Of a stretch of DNA of 10,315 nt, positions 7,164 to 10,315 are shown in pieces. Below the pieces are notes generated by a model, which worked only from the letters and a program-made list of their open reading frames with translations, had not been told where the DNA came from and made no database searches. Numbering within the stretch: position 1 is the first letter of the stretch; every line of letters begins with the position of its first letter. This DNA is from Bacteroides sp. CAG:1060. Lineage in GTDB: Bacteria; Bacteroidota; Bacteroidia; Bacteroidales; UBA932. The translations under genes were made by a program, and so were the position numbers. The stretch lies in contig HF986348.1 of NCBI GenBank assembly GCA_000432655.1, positions 20,979 through 31,293 of the forward strand. The letters run 5' to 3'.

Positions 7164-8131
7164 CATAAACCCTCCCTGTATTGTACGAAAAGTTCCTTTG
7201 GAGTCTTTCCGGAGAAGATAGCGTCCGTTATATTCTTGAACACCAGATGTTTCTGCCTGTTCTCTTCGGTAGGGCGAAGTTTCATCCGGAAAAATGCCTT
7301 GTATCTTTTGGCGCTTTCTGCCAGCCATACACCAAAGCTCAGGAAAAAGCGCTGAAAAGAAGATTTGCGGCCAAAAAACATCAGTGATCCCTTGACCGCA
7401 GCCGGTCTCACAGCAGGAGCAAGACGGGAGGCCGTAGTCTTCCATTTATGTATCAATGACGTGTCTGCATCCACATACACTGAATATCCTTTCTCGCCGG
7501 CCACGGTTGACAAGGCTATGTCCTCCGGGGTAAAGAAAAACCTCTCGTCAAACCAGCCAAGTTCCCGGAACACCGCAGTCTTTATCATAAATGCCGCCCC
7601 TGTAATGTTGGATGTACGGAAAAGTCTTCTGCCCTCACATTCAAAACTATGGATGCGGCCCGCAGTGTCATCATTGGGCTCACGATAAAGATGCCACTGC
7701 TGAAGCAAATACTTGTACGCCGGATAGGCCGGACGACCGCACAACTGAAGAGTGCCGTCTGAATTGTCAATTCGTGGACTTACTATAGCCGCGTCTTCAG
7801 GCAAAACTTCAAAATCCCGTACAAGATGTCCTATCACATCCTCGCTGATCAACGTGTCATCGTTCAAGACAAAGCAATACTCCCCTTCCGCCTGCTTCAG
7901 AGCAAGATTGTTGTTCTCAGAGAAACCTCTCGTAGATGAACTTGAAATGAATTTTACCCGTGGGAAGTCCTCCTTCACACGGGCAAAAGCAGATTCGTCA
8001 AACTGATAAGCGACTACCAGAGTCTCAAATTCGCCGGAGCAGCACTTCTCTATCCCGCGAAGACAGGGATACAGGTTGTCAAGTCTGTTCATGCAGACAA
8101 TGACTATGCTGACTGCCGGATGAGCGCTCAT
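7163..8131 (-). CDS. GT2-family glycosyltransferase (first of the pair)
   Basis: This is a GT-A-fold glycosyltransferase, 322 residues, predicted to act on the cytoplasmic side of the membrane in surface-glycan assembly. Family marks are SIVIVCMNRLDNL (8-20), RGFSENNNLALKQAEGEY (68-85), the DxD-type VLNDDT (88-93), GAAFMIKTAVFRELGWFDE (178-196) and FFTPEDIAL (199-207) with the likely catalytic Asp/Glu. The segment where most GT2 enzymes have VVDNxSxDG reads LVVAYQFDE here, so the usual donor-binding Asp is displaced or replaced. The C-terminal 80 residues are basic (FFRMKLRPTEENRQK) and could contact membrane. It starts 9 nt after the GH8 stop, with a weak GGTAGG upstream, and overlaps the next GT2 gene by one base. 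The family is sure; donor and acceptor are not. Confidence 0.87.
   Translation of the reverse strand: MSAHPAVSIVIVCMNRLDNLYPCLRGIEKCCSGEFETLVVAYQFDESAFARVKEDFPRVKFISSSSTRGFSENNNLALKQAEGEYCFVLNDDTLISEDVIGHLVRDFEVLPEDAAIVSPRIDNSDGTLQLCGRPAYPAYKYLLQQWHLYREPNDDTAGRIHSFECEGRRLFRTSNITGAAFMIKTAVFRELGWFDERFFFTPEDIALSTVAGEKGYSVYVDADTSLIHKWKTTASRLAPAVRPAAVKGSLMFFGRKSSFQRFFLSFGVWLAESAKRYKAFFRMKLRPTEENRQKHLVFKNITDAIFSGKTPKELFVQYREGL
7170..7177 (-). promoter_or_regulatory. Shine-Dalgarno AGGGAGGG before the second GT2 gene
   Basis: On the minus strand AGGGAGGG ends 6 nt before the ATG at 7163 and 3 nt before the adjacent ATG at 7166. The spacing favours 7163. The TGA stop of the upstream GT2 (7165-7163) overlaps this start (TGATG), so translation is likely coupled. 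Confidence 0.6.
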
Positions 8132-8140
8132 GACTAAAAC

Positions 8141-9373
8141 CTACCAGTCCATTCTATAATTTCCACTCAGATGAAGCAGGGAGAAAATATACAGAAGTCC
8201 GTCGTAATAAACATCGTAATAACCATCCTCATACGGCTCAAGCTTCATGCTCCAGAGATGACGGACAAGGTCCTTGCTGTATTCATTGTCAGTCATCATG
8301 GAAGCAGCGGCAGTGGTAGCGACAAGTCCGATGGAATGTCTCAGCGTACGATATCCGCCGGCACCCATAATTGTCCGCGGAGCACCTCCGTCCAGATTGA
8401 ACTGATCAGGGAATTTCTCAATGCCATAGCTCGCCATGGTGCGCTGGAACTTGTCGGCATATTCGCTCTGCCACTCTTTATCCGCCCCGGACCAATTATA
8501 ATCAAGGGTGATGTTCATAGGCACGCGCCACGAATCATACCAGAATTGTGACACAAAACTGTACTGACCGAAACTGCGTGTGATCGGCTTTCCGTCAAAA
8601 GTGGTCTGATCTGCGTTTATTCCTGTCTTTTCATCGCAGGCCTTGTGGAGAAACTGCCTTGAATTGGCTGCGATTTCACGGTAGAGGTCGGCACGTCCGT
8701 CCTGTGCGGACTCTGCCCACACCTCAAAGAACGCAGGAATATGATAAGAAGGATCCGTCCAGCGGTTGGACACCGTATCCGGACAGAAGTTGATGAGCTT
8801 GTAGTCCATATTGATGATACCGGTCACGCCATCGCTTCCGTCTTTTGAGAACATGGTGTTCAGAAGGCTCTGGGCATCAGCAAGATAATTAATCTTGCCT
8901 TCATTTCCCCAACGGCGGGATGCAAGAAGAAGGTCGGTCACGAAATAGAACTCTCCGTCGCTCGCGGACCCTTCATCGATATGCGTTCCGTCATAACGGC
9001 AATGCCAGGCGAAAAACCCCTTCATAGGTCCTTCCTTATGCTCCATATATGTCTTGGTCCATGTCCAGATTCTATCAAACATATCCTGCTTGTCCATCTG
9101 GACAGCCACCATCATACCGTATGACTGACCCTCCGTGCGCACGTCCCTATTCTTGACATCAGCCACATAAGCCATATCGTCCCCCACTTCATGGTAGGCA
9201 CGGCGTTCGCTCTCGAACACTTCATGGAAAGCGGCCTGAATCTTGGCATCAATCTCTTCCTGAGAATAGCCAAGTTCCTTGAAATAATTGCGATACTCTT
9301 TCTTGCCCGATGAGCAAGATACAAGAGAACAGATAACGGCGGCACACAGCGCCAATACTTTAAATGATTTCAT
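8141..9373 (-). CDS. GH8-family lipoprotein, likely exo-oligoxylanase (Rex-like) or xylanase
   Basis: This is a secreted or surface lipoprotein of 410 residues. The signal sequence ends in a lipobox (Leu17-Val-Ser-Cys20), so Cys20 should be lipidated. The (alpha/alpha)6-barrel of GH8 then covers about 40-400. Glu81 in RTEGQSYGMM is the expected general acid, Asp139 in SASDGEFYFVTDLLLASRRWG marks the active-site cleft, and Asp280 in FWYDSWRVPMN is the expected catalytic base. RRWGNEGKINY and DYNW further match reducing-end xylose-releasing exo-oligoxylanases more than BcsZ-type cellulases. This predicts trimming of xylo-oligosaccharides, though endo-activity or another beta-1,4-glycan is possible. 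It begins 26 nt after rimM and precedes the two GT2 genes. No ribosome site is evident. GH8 membership is firm; the substrate is inferred. Confidence 0.9.
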   Translation of the reverse strand: MKSFKVLALCAAVICSLVSCSSGKKEYRNYFKELGYSQEEIDAKIQAAFHEVFESERRAYHEVGDDMAYVADVKNRDVRTEGQSYGMMVAVQMDKQDMFDRIWTWTKTYMEHKEGPMKGFFAWHCRYDGTHIDEGSASDGEFYFVTDLLLASRRWGNEGKINYLADAQSLLNTMFSKDGSDGVTGIINMDYKLINFCPDTVSNRWTDPSYHIPAFFEVWAESAQDGRADLYREIAANSRQFLHKACDEKTGINADQTTFDGKPITRSFGQYSFVSQFWYDSWRVPMNITLDYNWSGADKEWQSEYADKFQRTMASYGIEKFPDQFNLDGGAPRTIMGAGGYRTLRHSIGLVATTAAASMMTDNEYSKDLVRHLWSMKLEPYEDGYYDVYYDGLLYIFSLLHLSGNYRMDW

Positions 9374-9399
9374 CAGTATGTAAATTTGGTATTATTCTA

Positions 9400-9867
9400 T
9401 TATCGGACAAGTCCTTCAGGAATATCCAGATTCAGAATTTGCTTCTCGGGATCACAAGATATTATGAAATCTTCGTGGAGAGGCACAAGCAAATCCCCTA
9501 TATAGACACAAAGATTGCCGGGTATCGGTTCCATTCCGGTAATCTCGCCCACAAAGTGGCCCTTGTCCAGCACGGTCCACCCGGTAAAGTCTTCTTCATC
9601 TTCATCCTCAAACTCGGCATCCATGAAGACTTCTCGTCCCACAAGTTCCTCGGAATCCTGGAAACTGTCCACACCATCGAACTTGACAATGGCTTTCGAG
9701 AGTCCTTTCGGAACCAGTTCTTCAATAAAGAAAGGAACCTCAAGTCCATCGAAAACGATGAACAAGGGTTCCTTGATGTCAATCTGCCCCGGAGCGATGT
9801 CACGGACTCCTAAAAGAACGTGTCCATCAACACCGTTGGACTTGAGAATCTTGGCTATCTGAAGCAT
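9400..9867 (-). CDS. rimM: Ribosome maturation factor RimM
   Basis: This cytoplasmic factor assists maturation of the 3' domain of 16S rRNA in the 30S head, binding S19. It has 155 residues, a little shorter than the usual 165-180. The N-terminal beta-barrel has NGVDGHVLLG (11-20) and VPFFIEEL (44-51), matching the family's hGlkGev and PFFIE elements. The C-terminal PRC barrel contains GEITGMEPIPGNLCVYIG (107-124), LVPLHEDFI (127-135) and LNLDIPEGL (145-152), the family ending PEGL. Between the domains lies an acidic run (EFEDEDEEDF, 85-94). The ATG overlaps the rpsP stop by one base (TAATG), so translation is coupled to rpsP. The usual downstream trmD and rplS are absent; a GH8 gene follows instead. 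The call is confident despite divergence. Confidence 0.88.
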   Translation of the reverse strand: MLQIAKILKSNGVDGHVLLGVRDIAPGQIDIKEPLFIVFDGLEVPFFIEELVPKGLSKAIVKFDGVDSFQDSEELVGREVFMDAEFEDEDEEDFTGWTVLDKGHFVGEITGMEPIPGNLCVYIGDLLVPLHEDFIISCDPEKQILNLDIPEGLVR

Positions 9868-10315
9868 TATGCCTCAGCAGGAGCTTCAGTCTCTTCAGCA
9901 GGAGCCTCAGCGGCAGCAGCCTCTTCAGCCTGCTTTGCAGCGAGCTCAGCCGCCTTCTTGGCGATGGCTTCTGCACGAGCCTCATTTACCTTGACTTCCT
10001 CAGCCTTGGCAGCCTTCTTGGCCTCGATGGCGTTGTTCTTGAGGGTAGTCTTCTTAGCTTCGATCTTGGCATCGCGCTCAGCCTTCCAGTCATTCCACTT
10101 CTTATCGGCCTCTGCCTGAGTAAGAGCTCCCTTGGCTACGCCACCATCAAGATGATGACGAAGAAGAACTCCTTCATAAGAAAGGATACGACGAGCGGTA
10201 AGAGTCTGCTCAGCACCTACTTTTACCCAAGCAAGAGCGCGCTCAAAATTGAGAACGATAGTTGCAGGGTTGGTGTTAGGGTTGTAAGAGCCGATCTGCT
10301 CGATGTAACGACCGT
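9867..10315 (-). CDS. rpsP: 30S ribosomal protein S16, 5' truncated
   Basis: Small-subunit ribosomal protein S16, which binds 16S rRNA in the 30S body. The reading frame is open to the right window edge, so the N-terminus is missing; about 148 residues are visible. The conserved part begins GRYIEQIGSYNPNT, followed by LNFERALAWVKVGAEQTLTARRILSYEG and GGVAKGAL, all typical of Bacteroidota S16. After that the protein continues as a long tail rich in Ala, Lys and Glu, ending EAPAEETEAPAEA, as seen in other members of this phylum. The tail is probably an extended, solvent-exposed helix. The TAA stop overlaps the ATG of rimM (TAATG). Codon use is strongly biased, as expected for a highly expressed gene. 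Confidence 0.95.
   Translation of the reverse strand, partial: GRYIEQIGSYNPNTNPATIVLNFERALAWVKVGAEQTLTARRILSYEGVLLRHHLDGGVAKGALTQAEADKKWNDWKAERDAKIEAKKTTLKNNAIEAKKAAKAEEVKVNEARAEAIAKKAAELAAKQAEEAAAAEAPAEETEAPAEA

Noticed and set aside
7164..7445. N-terminal extension of the downstream GT2 frame to 7445
   Set aside because: The extra residues are Cys-rich and unlike GT2 proteins, and they overlap the upstream GT2 gene in another frame; the Shine-Dalgarno and TGATG overlap give the start at 7163.
9374..9399. Possible promoter in the short gap between rimM and GH8
   Set aside because: No TAnnTTTG-type -7 box is seen in the 26 bases; a promoter within rimM cannot be excluded but I cannot point to one.
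9498..10119. Overlapping frames on both strands within rimM and rpsP, including an Ala/Ser-rich plus-strand frame
   Set aside because: They are shadows of rimM and of the repetitive Ala/Lys/Glu tail of rpsP.

Overview
The window looks like chromosomal DNA from an uncultured or unnamed Bacteroidales-type bacterium (phylum Bacteroidota). The evidence is the pair of ExbD genes, the asnS-udk-TonB-like gene order, an S16 protein with a long Ala/Lys/Glu-rich tail, secreted polysaccharide-degrading enzymes, and mostly absent Shine-Dalgarno sequences. The genus cannot be told from sequence reading alone. All genes look intact except the two cut by the window edges. I see no tRNA, rRNA, CRISPR array, insertion sequence or phage gene.

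Plus strand, 1-3846: two tandem ExbD/TolR-type proteins (the first cut by the left edge) end at a strong intrinsic terminator. Then come asparaginyl-tRNA synthetase (asnS), uridine kinase (udk) and a membrane-anchored TonB-like protein, packed with a 12-nt gap and a 4-nt GTGA overlap. ExbD and TonB-like proteins belong to the same kind of energy-transducing machine, so this side mixes housekeeping with outer-membrane energisation.

Minus strand, 10315-3945, read right to left: rpsP (ribosomal protein S16, cut by the right edge) overlaps rimM (16S rRNA maturation factor) by one base. Only 26 nt later there is a GH8-family lipoprotein, then two GT2 glycosyltransferases (9-nt gap, then a stop/start overlap). 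After a 137-nt intergenic stretch with a possible promoter comes a two-gene unit of secreted proteins: a non-catalytic beta-sandwich protein resembling the accessory domain of Bacteroidota acetylxylan esterases, and a GH43 glycosidase with a C-terminal lectin-like region. The two sides converge on a hairpin near 3888-3912.

The GH8, GH43 and esterase-accessory-like proteins together suggest arabinoxylan or arabinan breakdown at the cell surface. The two GT2 enzymes more likely build a surface glycan. No SusC/SusD pair is present, so this is not a complete polysaccharide utilisation locus. I found no convincing new biological system. The most notable points are the stand-alone accessory domain beside GH43, and the attachment of GH8 and the GT2 genes to the rpsP-rimM ribosomal unit.
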